DNA of 5,565 nucleotides from Proteobacteria bacterium UBA964 (GTDB taxonomy: Bacteria; Pseudomonadota; Gammaproteobacteria; Steroidobacterales; Steroidobacteraceae). Each line of letters starts with the position of its first letter. Position 1 is the stretch's first letter. The DNA lies in NCBI GenBank assembly GCA_002292945.1, contig DBCG01000085.1:25769-31333 (forward strand). The letters are read 5' to 3'. Made by a program: the position numbers and the translations under genes. Below, one piece after another: positions 4,923-5,565 of this stretch. The notes below the pieces were generated by a model. The model saw only the letters and a program-made list of their open reading frames with translations. It searched no databases and was not told where the DNA came from.

Positions 4923-5565
4923 CGAACACCGGCCCATCGACGCAGACGCGCTTCATCGCTGGGCCGGTCGGTGTGCGCACCGGCACTGTACAGCCGGCAC
5001 AGCCCCCCACCGCGCAGGCCATGAACTCCTCGAGCGACACTTGGCAGGGCAGATCGAAGCGGGCCGCGAGACGTGCGGTGGCCGCCAGCATCGGCGTCGG
5101 TCCGCAGGCGAAGATCTCGATCTGCCCGAGGGCGTCGCGATCGAGCGAACCGAGCCAGGCTTCGCCGAGTTCCGTCACAAACCCATCGAAACAGCCAGGA
5201 AACCCGGCGCGGCTCGCGAGCCGGCTCGGTACACCGAGCTGCTCGAGCAAAGGCATGGCGGCGATCACGCCATCCGGCACACCGGGTACCAGGATGGTCG
5301 AAGGGCGAGCCTCGAAAGGGAAGGGGATCTCGGAGCCCATCAACACCAACGGGTGCCAAGCGGTGCCGATGTCGTTGCGGGGGACCGAGTCGGGATCGGA
5401 AGGCGATGCTTGTGCGGCCAAAGCCTCGGCCAGGAACACCATCGGCGGGATGCCGACCCCGCCACCGATCAACAATGGGCGCGGCCGCTGCGGATGCGGC
5501 ACGAAGCCGATGCCGATCGGGCCGAGCACCGAGAGCCGATCGCCGGTACGCCGCCGCGAAAGCGC
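4897..5565 (-). CDS. pyrK: Dihydroorotate dehydrogenase B electron-transfer subunit, C-terminal part (cut by window edge)
   Basis: FAD and [2Fe-2S] subunit that passes electrons from the class 1B dihydroorotate dehydrogenase (PyrD) to NAD+ in pyrimidine synthesis. The last 222 codons are present; the N-terminal part of the FAD domain lies beyond the right edge, and the frame is open to 5565. Seen, counting from the edge: TGDRLSVLGPIG (7-18, end of the FAD-binding barrel), LLIGGGVGIPPM (31-42, NAD-binding loop), IFACGPTPML, then SLEEFMACAVGGCAGC with cysteines at 184, 189, 192 and 208 (C-x4-C-x2-C-x15-C) followed by VDGPVFD. This cysteine pattern plus the [ED]GPVFD end is specific for PyrK among ferredoxin-reductase-like proteins. 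A polar, proline-containing stretch of about 18 residues (visible 55-72) lies between the first Rossmann helix and the next strand and seems long. The 3' end overlaps the likely yggS start. Its pyrD partner is not in the window. Confidence 0.88.
   Translation of the reverse strand, partial: ALSRRRTGDRLSVLGPIGIGFVPHPQRPRPLLIGGGVGIPPMVFLAEALAAQASPSDPDSVPRNDIGTAWHPLVLMGSEIPFPFEARPSTILVPGVPDGVIAAMPLLEQLGVPSRLASRAGFPGCFDGFVTELGEAWLGSLDRDALGQIEIFACGPTPMLAATARLAARFDLPCQVSLEEFMACAVGGCAGCTVPVRTPTGPAMKRVCVDGPVFDAYTVFDT

Overview
This window looks like chromosomal DNA from a GC-rich proteobacterium, most likely a gammaproteobacterium. The reasons are a CpxR whose C-terminal half closely resembles the enterobacterial protein, a divergent CpxP-type partner, and the yggS-proC-yggT gene order. 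The genus cannot be fixed from the sequence. Seven genes are supported, and the two at the window edges are partial. There are no RNA genes, mobile elements or CRISPR arrays, and no gene-free stretch exceeds 300 bases.

Left part (1-2253): an envelope-stress locus of Cpx type. The minus strand carries cpxR followed by cpxA, overlapping by 4 bases; cpxA runs off the left edge after its second membrane segment begins. Facing away from cpxR on the plus strand is a secreted CpxP/Spy-like protein with two LTxxQ-type motifs and an unusually long N-terminal extension. The 193-base divergent gap (1308-1500) holds a direct repeat (GCAAAG-N5-GCAAAG on the minus strand) that resembles a relaxed CpxR box and could serve both promoters. 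The likely circuit is that CpxA senses envelope stress, CpxR activates, and the CpxP-like protein acts as periplasmic chaperone and/or feedback inhibitor.

Middle (2254-2809): cpxP and a convergent HU/IHF-family gene share a strong, probably bidirectional terminator at 2291-2327. The HU-like gene has a good ribosome binding site. Upstream of it is an AT-richer region with an inverted repeat (CATAGC-N8-GCTATG) flanked by direct GGGGAAA repeats, a candidate promoter/operator.

Right part (2810-5565): a tightly packed minus-strand operon, pyrK (partial) - yggS - proC - yggT, with overlaps or 2-base spacing throughout. It combines the iron-sulfur/FAD subunit of a class 1B dihydroorotate dehydrogenase (pyrimidine synthesis), the PLP-homeostasis protein, pyrroline-5-carboxylate reductase (proline synthesis) and a YggT membrane protein. 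The yggS-proC-yggT order is widespread; pyrK at its head is the less usual element.

I found no clearly new biological system. The best leads are the extended CpxP protein and its regulatory box, the HU upstream palindrome, and the fusion of pyrK to the yggS cluster.
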